A model generated the notes under the pieces. It had not been told where the DNA came from. It did not search any database and was given only the letters and a program-made list of their open reading frames with translations. Source: Gemmataceae bacterium (GTDB lineage: Bacteria; Planctomycetota; Planctomycetia; Gemmatales; Gemmataceae). Taken from it: a DNA stretch of 64,000 bases. The stretch lies in NCBI GenBank assembly GCA_901538445.1, contig LR594584.1, positions 776,655 to 840,654 of the forward strand. Direction: 5' to 3'. The stretch's first letter is position 1. Each line of letters starts with the position of its first letter. The translations under genes and the position numbers were made by a program. Shown here piece by piece: positions 50,481 to 58,569 of the stretch.

Positions 50481-51786
50481 TCACTTCTTCTTGAAGCCGC
50501 CGTCGCGGAACGGGTTGGGCCGGTCGCCCTTGTCCCCCTTGTCGCCCTTCTCGTCGCGGTTCCAGCCCTTGCCCGGGGGCGGGCCGCCGGCCGGCTTGTC
50601 GCTGGTGGCGCTGACCTTGTCGGTCGAGGGCGGGGTCGAGCCCGGGAGCGAGAACCCGCCCGTGCCGCGGCTGGCCACCGAGCGGCCCGCGGTTGACGGG
50701 AACGCGCCGCCCTCGCCGTTGATCGCCGCGATCCGGGCGTCTTCGGCTTGCTTGAAGTTGAACCGCAGCAACTCGTCGGCGGTGACGAGACCGTCGCCGT
50801 TGAGGTCCATTTCGAGGAACTTGGCGATCTCGTCGCCCGACTTCCGCCACTCGTGGAGCGCGACCTGCCCGTCCTTGTCGGCGTCGTACTTGTCGTACCA
50901 CTCCGGAAGGTCTTTCGGGAGGAACCCGTACCGCATGGCGACCGGCTTGGGCTCGGCCGTGTCCTTCTTCTCGTCCTTGCGGCCGAACCCGTTGTTGGGG
51001 TCGCCCCAGTTGCCGCCGTTGAACCCGCCCGGGGGGCCGCCGAACCCACCGCGGTCGCCGCCGCGGTCCCGATCCCGGTTGGCGTAGTAGCCGCGGTACT
51101 CGTCGCCATCGACGAACCCGTCGCCGTTGCGGTCGATCTGCTGGAAGTTCTGCTTGAGGCGGTCATCGGCCTCGGCGAACGCGACCCGGCCGTCGCCGTC
51201 GCGGTCCTGCTCCTTGAGCCGCTGCGAACCGCGGTCGTCGGGGTTGAACCCGCCCGGAGGTCCGCCGAACCCACCCGGAGGGCCGCCGGCCGGGGGGCCG
51301 CCCGGGGCGCTCAGCGTGATCGTCATCGGCGGGCCGCCCAGGGCGGGACCGCCGGCCGCCCTCGCGGCCTTGGCCGCCTCGCTCCGGGCGAAGTGGTCGA
51401 GGTACTGGGCCTTGGTCATGAGGCCGCTGTCGGGCAGCGGGATGCTCCCGTCGCGCTCGGCCCTCTGGCGGCTGAACTCGCGCATCCGCGGGTCGATCTT
51501 GCCGAGGTCGATGGTGCCGTCCGGGCCGGCGGCGCTCCGCTGGAGCATCGACCAGACCATCTCCGGGTCCGCCTTGAACCCGCCACCGGGGCCGCCGACT
51601 GAACCCGCGCCTCGAAGGGGGGCACCGAGCCCGCCGGGCGCGGCGGGAGCGCCACCGGGGGGGTGAAGCCGCCTTCCCGCCGTCGCGGCTCTTGAACTGG
51701 GCGGTCGTGTGGGCGGGGCCGTACACGAGCACGACCCCGACCAACAGGCCGAACGCACCCAATTTCATGCAGCGATTGCGATTCAT
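50481..51786 (-). CDS. Secreted EF-hand repeat protein, apparently frameshifted
   Basis: Two frames must be joined. ATG 51786 begins MNRNRCMKLGAFGLLVGVVL, a clear signal peptide, ending FKSRDGGKAASPP. The rest (425-codon frame to 50481) has four EF-hand loops: DRDGDGRVAFAEAD, DRNGDGFVDGDEY, DADKDGQVALHEW and DLNGDGLVTADEL. The frames meet at a run of 7 C (51657-51663 on the minus strand); with 6 C the signal peptide leads directly into SPPGGAPAAPGG and on to the EF-hands. So the gene is either broken, phase-variable, or misread at the homopolymer. Gly/Pro-rich linkers (GGPPGGFGGPPGGFN) join the loops. Likely calcium-binding, extracytoplasmic. Confidence 0.75.
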
Positions 51787-51906
51787 GACGGAACCCCGGG
51801 CGGCACGGACCACTCCACAGGGAAATGTACCCCCGAGATGCCGTCTGTGTCACGGGATATTGCCGCAAGTCTCATGCGTCTTTCATAACCCGTCGAGGCG
51901 AAACCC

Positions 51907-52833
51907 TCACGTCGCCTGCTTCAGCACTTTCATGATGTAATCTCTTACCTCGGCAACGGAAACGCTCGTCGCGACCCGACAGTTCGGGGCCGCGGTGGGG
52001 CTCGGGCGGGCGTCCACGACGGTCATGCCGCGGGTCAACTCGCCGCGTGTCTCGACGTCCACGTAGTGCGGCTCGCTCGCCACCAGCGCCGGGACCGCCA
52101 CGGCCACGGTGCCCAGCACGTCCTTCAGGTGGAACCCCTCGATCCCGTACAGGTTGGAACTCGCCCGGATGCCGAACGGCACGATCTTCCGGAGGAACTG
52201 GCACGTCCGCGAGTCCGGGTTCGGCAGTTCCAGTAGGTCCGATGGTGAGAAGACGAGCTTGCGGGTGACGTCGAGCGGGATCAGCAGCGGGTGGAGTTCG
52301 CCGTGCAGCACCCGCTTGGCGGCGTCCGGGTCGAGGTGGACGTGGAACTCGGCCGTCGGCCCGGCGTTGCCCGGCACGTTCCACGCCCCGCCGATGATGA
52401 CCGTCTGGTCGAGGACGGCCGGCAGGGTCGGGTCGCGGTCGAGGGCGGCCGCGAGGGTGGTGAGCGGGCCGAGGTTCACGACGGTGACCTGCCGCGGGTG
52501 CTCGTGCGCCAGTTCGCACAACACCTTGTCGGCCGGGTGGAGCGTGTGCCGGGTGGCGCTCGGGAACGTCGCCCCGCCGAGCCCGCCGGGGCCGTGGAGG
52601 GCGGTGCCGTCGGCGTCGTACCGGGCCGGCAGCGCCGCCGCGAGCTTGGGCCACTTGGGCGGGTCAATGACGTCGATGAGGGTGTGGACGTTCGCCGTGG
52701 CCTGCTCGGCGGTGACGTTCCCGGCGGTCGGGAGCAGGCCGAGGACGTCGAGGTTGGGGTCGTTGAGGGCGAGCGCGACGGCGAAGGCGGTGTCGATCCC
52801 GGGGTCGGCGACGATGACGATCTTGCGTGACAT
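51907..52833 (-). CDS. Nucleoside hydrolase-like protein
   Basis: A 308-residue protein of the inosine/uridine-preferring nucleoside hydrolase family. The N-terminal metal motif reads IVADPGIDTAFAVALAL; in active enzymes it is DxDPGxDD, so the last Asp is Thr here (and the first is Ala). Later segments LLPTAGNV, VVNLGPLTTLA, IIGGAW, GPTAEFHVHLDPDAAKRVL and FHLKDVLG match the family. It may cleave the N-glycosidic bond of ribonucleosides or be altered by the missing metal ligand. It is a single gene. Confidence 0.8.
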   Translation of the reverse strand: MSRKIVIVADPGIDTAFAVALALNDPNLDVLGLLPTAGNVTAEQATANVHTLIDVIDPPKWPKLAAALPARYDADGTALHGPGGLGGATFPSATRHTLHPADKVLCELAHEHPRQVTVVNLGPLTTLAAALDRDPTLPAVLDQTVIIGGAWNVPGNAGPTAEFHVHLDPDAAKRVLHGELHPLLIPLDVTRKLVFSPSDLLELPNPDSRTCQFLRKIVPFGIRASSNLYGIEGFHLKDVLGTVAVAVPALVASEPHYVDVETRGELTRGMTVVDARPSPTAAPNCRVATSVSVAEVRDYIMKVLKQAT

Positions 52834-53173
52834 GAGGGGTGTCCTACCGCGTGCGTCGGGTGACGGGCGAGCCGGTACCGCGCCTTCACAATCGAAGGCC
52901 CACGCGAGACATCATACCGCACTCAATTTCCCTGCGAAACAGGCTGCGGGAGTTCCGCGTCGGTCGGGTGGGGCAAACGTTCTTGTCTGCCTGCAACTGC
53001 GTTACCCCTCCAGCCGGAACGTTGGGCATCGGCGTGTGAATGATCGACCAGTCCCAGGGGTTGAAACCCCTGGCTATTGCCGGTGACCCCTTCGGGGTCC
53101 GAATGGCATCGTGACACCAACGGTGTCACCGAACATAGCCAGGGGTTTCAACCCCTGGACCGGGGTCCCGTCG
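52834..53173. other. 340-base gap with a three-stem palindrome
   Basis: It holds a lone half-copy of the GGTGGGGCAGGCATTC family (52966-52992, no partner arm) and a complex palindrome at 53054-53158. No gene is seen. Confidence 0.7.
53054..53158. repeat. Three-stem cruciform element
   Basis: Perfect outer arms 53054-53077 and 53135-53158 (CCAGGGGTTGAAACCCCTGG..) enclose two inner hairpins: GGTGACCCCTTCGGGGTCC and GTGACACCAACGGTGTCAC. It ends 16 bases before the GH3 stop. Confidence 0.85.
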
Positions 53174-54748
53174 CTACCCGGCGTACCCGTGCTCGGTGAG
53201 CCAGGTCGTTAGCCCCTGCGTGACCTTGCCGCTGTTGTCCATCCGCGGCACCTTGGCCTGGATGTCGAGCGACGGCCGCGTGGCCTTCATCCACTCGTCG
53301 AACCCGCCCCGCTTCACCGGTACCACCTCGGGCACCAGCATCGCCAGGTCGCCGACGCGGTGCGGGGCGTAGTCCTCGTTGATCCGCGACAGCTCCTCGT
53401 CGATCTTCTGCGCGAACACGTTGAGATCGGGGACGCGGTCGGCGAACTCGATGAGGTAGCGGTGGTACCCGGGCTTCGAGGGGTCGGTCGGGAACACCGG
53501 GCCGACGTGGAAGTCGAGCGGGAACACGCCGGTCTCGCGGCACGCGAACGTGACCGCCTTCTCGACCTCCTCGCTGATGAGGTGCTCGCCGAACGCCGAC
53601 AGGAAGTACTTGGTGCGGCCGGTGAACCGGATCAGCGGCGGCGTGCGGCGCTCGAACGCGACCGTGTCGCCGATGAGGTACGACCACAGCCCGGCGCACG
53701 ACGTGACGACCACCGCGTACTCGACGCCGACCTCGACGTTCGCGAGCGTGTGCCGGGCCGGTCGGTCCTTGCCGAGGTCCTCGACTGGGACGAACTCGAA
53801 GAACACGTCGTGGTCCGGCACGACGCGCATGTGGCCGTACCGCGGGTCCTCGGTCGCGACGAACCCCTCCGACGCCGGGTACACCTCGCAGAACCGCACG
53901 CGGTCGCTGCCCATCTCCTGCCGGAACATGTCGCGGTACGGGTCGAACTTCGTGCCGCCGTGGACGACGAGCCGCAACTCGGGCCACACCTCAGCGAGCG
54001 TCTTCTTCCCCGAAACTTGCTTGACGCGCTCGAACAGCCGCTGCATCCACGCCGGGATACCGCTGATGGCGGTGATCGGCTCGCGCACGGCCAGCTCCGC
54101 GAACCGGTCCATCTTCTCCTTCCAGTCCGAGATCTTCGTGTACTCGAACGGTGGGAAGACGTAAGGCCGCAGCACGTCGAGCAGCTCGCGAGCGGAGATG
54201 CCGCTGAGGTCGCCGGCGAGGCTGCCGTCGGACTGCGGGCGGAGTTCGGTGCTGCCGCCGAGGAAGAAGAACTTGCCGTTGAACAGCTTCGCTTCCGGGT
54301 GCGCGTGCCGGAACAGCGCGATCGTGGTGAACGCCGTCTTCTTGTTCGAGGCGACCATCTCCCACGTCACCGGGATGTACTTGGTCGCGCCGCTCGTGGT
54401 GCCGCTGGAGAGCGCGTAGTACGGCACCTTCCCGGGCCACGTCACGTTGTCGAGCCGCGGGTACACGTCCTTCCAGTACGTGTTCCAGAAGAACTCGTAC
54501 TCGCGGACCGGGACGCGGGCTTGGTAGTCGGCGACGGTGGAGATGCGGCTGAAGTCGTGGTCGCGGCCGAACCGCGTGTTGCGCGCCCTTCGCACGAGCG
54601 ACATGAGCGTCGCGTGCTGGACGCGGCCGGCGTCGAGGCTGTCGAGCGCGACGGTGCGGTGGTGGGCGTACCGCACGAGGACCGCGTCGGCCACCTTGCG
54701 GACCAGCGGGCTGCCCACGAGCGGGGCCAGGAACGCAGTGCTAGCCAT
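53174..54748 (-). CDS. GH3-family acyl-adenylate/amido synthetase
   Basis: A 524-residue protein of the GH3 auxin-responsive promoter family. These enzymes adenylate a carboxylic acid and join it to an amine. The P-loop-like segment is YYALSSGTTSGATKYIPVT; later come HGGTKFDPYRDMF, CEVYPASEGFVA and RFTGRTKYFLSAFGEHL, the conserved hinge and C-terminal region. Bacterial GH3 proteins are not well characterised. AAGGA lies 4-5 bases before ATG 54748. The next gene upstream on the same strand is hicA. Confidence 0.88.
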   Translation of the reverse strand: MASTAFLAPLVGSPLVRKVADAVLVRYAHHRTVALDSLDAGRVQHATLMSLVRRARNTRFGRDHDFSRISTVADYQARVPVREYEFFWNTYWKDVYPRLDNVTWPGKVPYYALSSGTTSGATKYIPVTWEMVASNKKTAFTTIALFRHAHPEAKLFNGKFFFLGGSTELRPQSDGSLAGDLSGISARELLDVLRPYVFPPFEYTKISDWKEKMDRFAELAVREPITAISGIPAWMQRLFERVKQVSGKKTLAEVWPELRLVVHGGTKFDPYRDMFRQEMGSDRVRFCEVYPASEGFVATEDPRYGHMRVVPDHDVFFEFVPVEDLGKDRPARHTLANVEVGVEYAVVVTSCAGLWSYLIGDTVAFERRTPPLIRFTGRTKYFLSAFGEHLISEEVEKAVTFACRETGVFPLDFHVGPVFPTDPSKPGYHRYLIEFADRVPDLNVFAQKIDEELSRINEDYAPHRVGDLAMLVPEVVPVKRGGFDEWMKATRPSLDIQAKVPRMDNSGKVTQGLTTWLTEHGYAG

Positions 54749-54774
54749 CCAGATCCTTGTTCATCAGAAGCGAT

Positions 54775-54960
54775 TCACGGCTCGGGCACGCCCAACTGTC
54801 GGCAGATCCCCCGCGCCGTGTAGTCGTTGACTTCGCGATGGCGAGGAATCGTCGATTGCTTGCCGCTAACCGGGTTCACCCAGACCGAGTGCCCGCGGCC
54901 CTCGCGAAGCGGCCGGCACCCGTGCCCCCGGAGGTGCCGCAGCAAGTCTTCCCGTTTCAC
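54775..54960 (-). CDS. hicA: HicA-type toxin (second copy)
   Basis: A 61-residue HicA: MKREDLLRHLRGHGC, the catalytic His in EGRGHSVW, then KQSTIPRHREVNDYTARGICRQLG. It follows hicB with a four-base ATGA overlap (54957-54960). It is clearly diverged from the first hicA (28583), so the two are separate acquisitions or old paralogues. Confidence 0.87.
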   Translation of the reverse strand: MKREDLLRHLRGHGCRPLREGRGHSVWVNPVSGKQSTIPRHREVNDYTARGICRQLGVPEP

Positions 54961-55244
54961 GGCACCACCACACCGGCCGGTTCTTCGACGACGGCGGAAC
55001 TGGCCGAAAGGTGAAGGTAAATCGGCTCTTCCAGGTCCATCTCAGGGTCGGTCGCGGACGGGTCCGGGCGGGGTAGCGGCTCGCCCAGGCCGAGCAGCGT
55101 CTCGGCCACGTCGATCAGCGCCGACCCGAGCATCCGGCGGGCGTCGTCCAAATCGGTCCCACAACTGATGGCCGCCGGGAAGTCCAGCACCTGTGCGTGA
55201 ACCCCGCCCGCGACGTACTTGTACCCGGCCTTGTACTGCACCAC
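54957..55244 (-). CDS. hicB: HicB-type antitoxin (second copy)
   Basis: A 95-residue HicB-like protein. GTG 55244 (VVQYKAGYKYVAGGVHAQV) is chosen because GGGAG stands 6 bases upstream; a longer frame to 55316 is less likely. It contains the HicB pattern GGVHAQVLDFPAAISCG and DDARRMLGSALIDVAETLL, and a 25-residue C-terminal tail of unknown function but no DNA-binding domain. It heads the hicBA pair between GH3 and the small cysteine protein. Confidence 0.83.
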   Translation of the reverse strand: MVQYKAGYKYVAGGVHAQVLDFPAAISCGTDLDDARRMLGSALIDVAETLLGLGEPLPRPDPSATDPEMDLEEPIYLHLSASSAVVEEPAGVVVP

Positions 55245-55272
55245 GGCTTGCTCCCGGAAGACACAGTATCGA

Positions 55273-55509
55273 CTACCGCTTTCCTTCCACCCACTTGGAG
55301 CAGGTGTCGTGCTCAAACATCAACCGACCACAATAGACCGAATCGTGGTTCTTGCAGTATCCCCAATCACTGTCAATTTTCTTGTACTTGCGGCAACCAC
55401 CGCACTGCTCGATATGGAAGTGATCGCGCTCGTCGTTGAGGTTCACGGACCTCCCGCATCTGTCGCACCAGATGACGGTCAGGTGACCGCGGTCTACTTC
55501 GATCCGCAT
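55273..55509 (-). CDS. Small cysteine-rich protein, probably zinc-binding
   Basis: A 78-residue protein starting MRIEVDRGHLTVIWCDRCG. Four cysteine knuckles (CDRC, CGGC, YC-KN, YC-G and TC) suggest one or two zinc ribbons. Its codons contain more A/T than the neighbours' and the DNA composition is unlike the flanking genes. AAGGTGA lies 5-7 bases before ATG 55509; a 30-residue longer frame is possible. I recognise no family. It sits at the start of a run of small genes with hicBA and may be a recent arrival. Confidence 0.65.
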   Translation of the reverse strand: MRIEVDRGHLTVIWCDRCGRSVNLNDERDHFHIEQCGGCRKYKKIDSDWGYCKNHDSVYCGRLMFEHDTCSKWVEGKR

Positions 55510-55647
55510 GAGTTCACCTTCGGGACGGACCTCTGAAGTCACAGGTGCGCGAACATTAGGGGCGTAAGCGAGCACAACGCGACTCGGCTTGCGCCGCAAC
55601 CGACAGCGGGCACCTTTCGGTGCCCGCGTGTCGCCGTCCGGATTCGG

Positions 55648-56361
55648 TCACTTCGTCGGGGGCGTCACGGAGTCGGGCCGGAAGCCGCGGCAGAGGTACA
55701 CGCCGCCGGGGGGCAGGTTCCACGGCACGAACTGGAACTTCACGTTGTCGAAGTACCGGGCGTACAGCTTGTAGTACACGAGCGGCATCACGGTGAGCTG
55801 GCGGAACGTGCCGGTCGGCCCGAGCGCGCGGGCCGACGTCTCGAGCACGGCGTTGCGGAGCTGCTCGGGGAACGACGGCAGCGGCAGGCCGGACAGGACG
55901 TGGTCCACCTGCGGCAGGTTCCGCTCGGCGAGGTATTGGTCGAACTTGGTCGCGTCGCCCTGCACGACGTGCAGGTTCGGCACGCCGCTGAACCGGGCCT
56001 TGAGCCGGGCGCACAGCATCGGGTCGAGCTCGATCACCAGCGCCTGGGTGTGCGGGCGGAGCCGCTGCACGAGCTGGGCGGTGATCGGGCCGGTGCCGGC
56101 CCCGAGTTCGACGATGCACTTCGCCCGGTCCCAGTCGATCCCGTCGATCATCTTCCGGGCCATCGACCCGGAGCTGGGCGCGCACGACGCGATCTTCCGG
56201 CCCTGGGTCAGGAACGCCTTCATCATCAACCACCAGTCCGGCCCGCGCACGCCCGGGTGCTCGGGCGGCGCGTCGTGGCGGGGGGGGTTGGGGTGGGTCT
56301 TGGCCTCGGTCCTGGCGGCCTCGATCTTCACATCGGGGGCCGCCATCTCGTGCGTCGTCAT
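55648..56361 (-). CDS. SAM-dependent methyltransferase (PmtA/KsgA-like)
   Basis: A 237-residue methyltransferase. The SAM motif I is CIVELGAGTGPITAQLVQRL, then LVIELDPMLC, VVQGDATKF and a motif IV-like VLSGLPLPSFPE. The pattern and the LTQGRKIASCAPSSGSMA start fit phospholipid N-methyltransferases (PmtA) more than rRNA dimethyltransferases, but the substrate is unproven. An N-terminal ~35-residue segment is rich in Pro/Glu. The last codon overlaps the following hydrolase by four bases, so they are co-transcribed and may act on the same lipid or metabolite. Confidence 0.82.
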   Translation of the reverse strand: MTTHEMAAPDVKIEAARTEAKTHPNPPRHDAPPEHPGVRGPDWWLMMKAFLTQGRKIASCAPSSGSMARKMIDGIDWDRAKCIVELGAGTGPITAQLVQRLRPHTQALVIELDPMLCARLKARFSGVPNLHVVQGDATKFDQYLAERNLPQVDHVLSGLPLPSFPEQLRNAVLETSARALGPTGTFRQLTVMPLVYYKLYARYFDNVKFQFVPWNLPPGGVYLCRGFRPDSVTPPTK

Positions 56362-57206
56362 GCGGTGGGCCTTTGCGTGGGCTTGACGAGGAGTAACTGC
56401 GTCCAGGACGGGCGTGCGGTCGGGGTCGGCGAACTCAGAAAGTGTACAACCAGCCGGTTGATCTTCGAGGCCTTTTCGATCTGCGGGGCGTGGCCGCACT
56501 TCTCGATCTTCAGAAAGTGCCCGTGCGGAAGGTCTTTCGCGGCCTCCTCGGCGGTCCGCGGGCAGCAAATTTTGTCGTGCGCGGCGGTGACCAGCAGGGC
56601 CGGGCACTTCACGTCCTTGAGCCGCTCGCGGACCGTGTGGTCGAGGGTCCCGCGGACCGTCTTGAGGAACCCGGTCTTCCACCGGCGGCTGGCGAACTTC
56701 GACTTGTAGTACCGGAGCATGTCGCGGTCCGCGAGCCGCGGCTTGTGGAACACGCTCTTCACCACCGCCAGCGCGTCGCGGCCCACGACCCCCTCCATGA
56801 TCGGCAGCTTCTCCTCGTCGCCCATCCCCGACGGGCAGATCAGGATGAGCCGCGACACGAGCTGCGGGTACTGGGCCGCGAACTCGACGGCCACCTTCCC
56901 GCCCAGGCTGCTGGAGACGATGTGGTACGGCGGGGTCTGCACGAACTGGTCGAGGTACGTGTGGAGCTGGCGGACCAGGTACTCGACGCTGATCGGCTCC
57001 TTCGCGGCGACGCGGCGCTGCAGCGCTTCGCCCTCGAACGCGAGGATGTTCGGCGCGTGGACCTCGAAGAACCGCCGCCAGTACTTGAAGTTGCGGTACC
57101 AGGACTCGGCCTGCTCCGCGAGACCGTTGATGAGCACCAGGGGCTGCTTCCGGCTGTACTGCTTGGGCCGGAGCCGGTCGATGAAGCCGTTGATCGAGGT
57201 AGCCAT
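56358..57206 (-). CDS. Alpha/beta-hydrolase
   Basis: A 282-residue alpha/beta-hydrolase fold enzyme. The strand before the nucleophile is YHIVSSSLGGKVAVEFAAQYP, with Ser in an SxSxGG elbow; the acid is likely in TAAHDKICC and the His in KCGHAPQIEKASK. A start at ATG 57206 (MATSINGFIDRL) is preferred, with a long alternative to 57263. It precedes the PmtA-like methyltransferase in an operon and so could be a lipase or esterase acting on the same lipid. Substrate is not visible. Confidence 0.8.
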   Translation of the reverse strand: MATSINGFIDRLRPKQYSRKQPLVLINGLAEQAESWYRNFKYWRRFFEVHAPNILAFEGEALQRRVAAKEPISVEYLVRQLHTYLDQFVQTPPYHIVSSSLGGKVAVEFAAQYPQLVSRLILICPSGMGDEEKLPIMEGVVGRDALAVVKSVFHKPRLADRDMLRYYKSKFASRRWKTGFLKTVRGTLDHTVRERLKDVKCPALLVTAAHDKICCPRTAEEAAKDLPHGHFLKIEKCGHAPQIEKASKINRLVVHFLSSPTPTARPSWTQLLLVKPTQRPTA

Positions 57207-57546
57207 GTCCGGAGACTCCGCGGTGCCGGCGGTGCGTGCGTCGGAGGGGGCCGGCAACGACACTGTCAGGATAGCGTGACGTGACGGCGAGTGCAGGAAA
57301 AATCGCTACGAGCGGCCGGAATCGCGGCCCGGCGACGCACCCGCCGGCACAGCTTTCCCGGATTCACACGAGCCTGCCACCCCGCCGTGAAGGCGTGATG
57401 TGGAACGCGAGAATGTCCGCCATTCCCGGCCCCGAACCCCGCCCGCCCCGCCCCGGTCCCTGTTACCGGGCGCATGCAGGGCTCGCGTCCGCCCGCGGCA
57501 CCGGGCATCATGAAGGGGCCGCCGCCACCGTACCCGGGGTCACGCA
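57207..57546. other. 340-base divergent intergenic region
   Basis: It separates the minus-strand hydrolase from the plus-strand propeller genes. I see no palindrome or good promoter match. It must contain promoters for both directions. Confidence 0.4.
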
Positions 57547-58560
57547 ATGTACACGCTGACGACCGCGTCGCCGCACCCCGTCTCGCACATGCTGTTCCAC
57601 CCAGACGGCGCGACCTTCGCCGTCGCGCAGCCGAACTCCGGCGTCACGCTCGTGGACCGGGCGAGCGGCCGCGTCGTCGGCACAATCCCCGTTCCTCGGG
57701 TCGCGGATTACTCCTCGATCATCTTCGTGGAGAACGGCGCACGGCTCGTCGCGGCGTCTGCCCGCGGCGTCACCGTGTGCGACACGGCCACCGGTGAGAT
57801 CCTCGTGCAGTTCGGCAAGGGCATGCTCTCCGGAGCGGCCCTCGCTGAGTGCGCCACGGGAATCGTCGCGGCCACCGGGAACGGCTTGCGAACCCTGTCT
57901 CTCGCGACTGTGATCTCCGGCGACCGCACCCTCACGGTGCTCGAGAAGAGAACCCGCTCGCTCCAGAGCCGCGCACTACTCGTCGCGGTATCCCCTGGGG
58001 GCCAGTGGTCGGTCGGCGTGTACGGCCGCGTGAAGCCCTCACTCATCGACATCGGCACCGGCCGCGTCGCGCTGGGGCTCGACCACCCGTACCGGCTCGA
58101 AGGCCCCTACGCCCGGAACCTGCCGGTGGTCACGTTCGCCCCGAACGGCGACCGGTTCGCGATCTGCGATGGCGTCAACGTCACGGTGTTCGACACGCCG
58201 CGGGAGGAGTCTGAACCCGAGGACGACGAACCCGACCCCTCGCTTGTCCAGCGGGCGGCGACCGCGACGGCCCCGAAGCCGCGGGCGATCGTCGAGCCGG
58301 TGTTCACGCTGAACCGCCCCTCGGGCGTCGCCGCGACCGATCCCTGGCGACCGGAGGTCGCGTTCACGCCCGACGGCCGCAGCCTGCTCGTGCGCCGCCC
58401 GCGGAACCGCGTGCAACTGTGGGACGTGGGAACGGGCTCGCAGGCCGGCGAGTGGAGCTGGCGGCTCGACAGCGTGACCTGCCTGGCGGTCGCGCCCGAC
58501 GGCCTGACGGCCGTCGCCGGCGCGCGGCACGGCCGCGTCGTGGTGTGGGACCTGGAGTGA
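57547..58560 (+). CDS. Beta-propeller-like protein (WD40/YVTN type)
   Basis: A 337-residue protein with repeated SPDG/GDRF-like blades: HPDGATFAVAQP, TGEILVQF, SPGGQWSVGVYGR, APNGDRFAICDG, TPDGRSLLVRRP and a C-terminal VAPDGLTAVAGARHGRVVVWDLE. The repeats resemble WD40-type blades, but they are few and spaced by a ~60-residue loop (SEPEDDEPDPSL). It ends exactly like its downstream neighbour (VVVWDLE; LMLWDLE), so the two arose by duplication. No enzyme motif is present; a scaffold or sensor role is likely. Confidence 0.72.
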   Translation: MYTLTTASPHPVSHMLFHPDGATFAVAQPNSGVTLVDRASGRVVGTIPVPRVADYSSIIFVENGARLVAASARGVTVCDTATGEILVQFGKGMLSGAALAECATGIVAATGNGLRTLSLATVISGDRTLTVLEKRTRSLQSRALLVAVSPGGQWSVGVYGRVKPSLIDIGTGRVALGLDHPYRLEGPYARNLPVVTFAPNGDRFAICDGVNVTVFDTPREESEPEDDEPDPSLVQRAATATAPKPRAIVEPVFTLNRPSGVAATDPWRPEVAFTPDGRSLLVRRPRNRVQLWDVGTGSQAGEWSWRLDSVTCLAVAPDGLTAVAGARHGRVVVWDLE

Positions 58561-58569
58561 GGACCGGCC

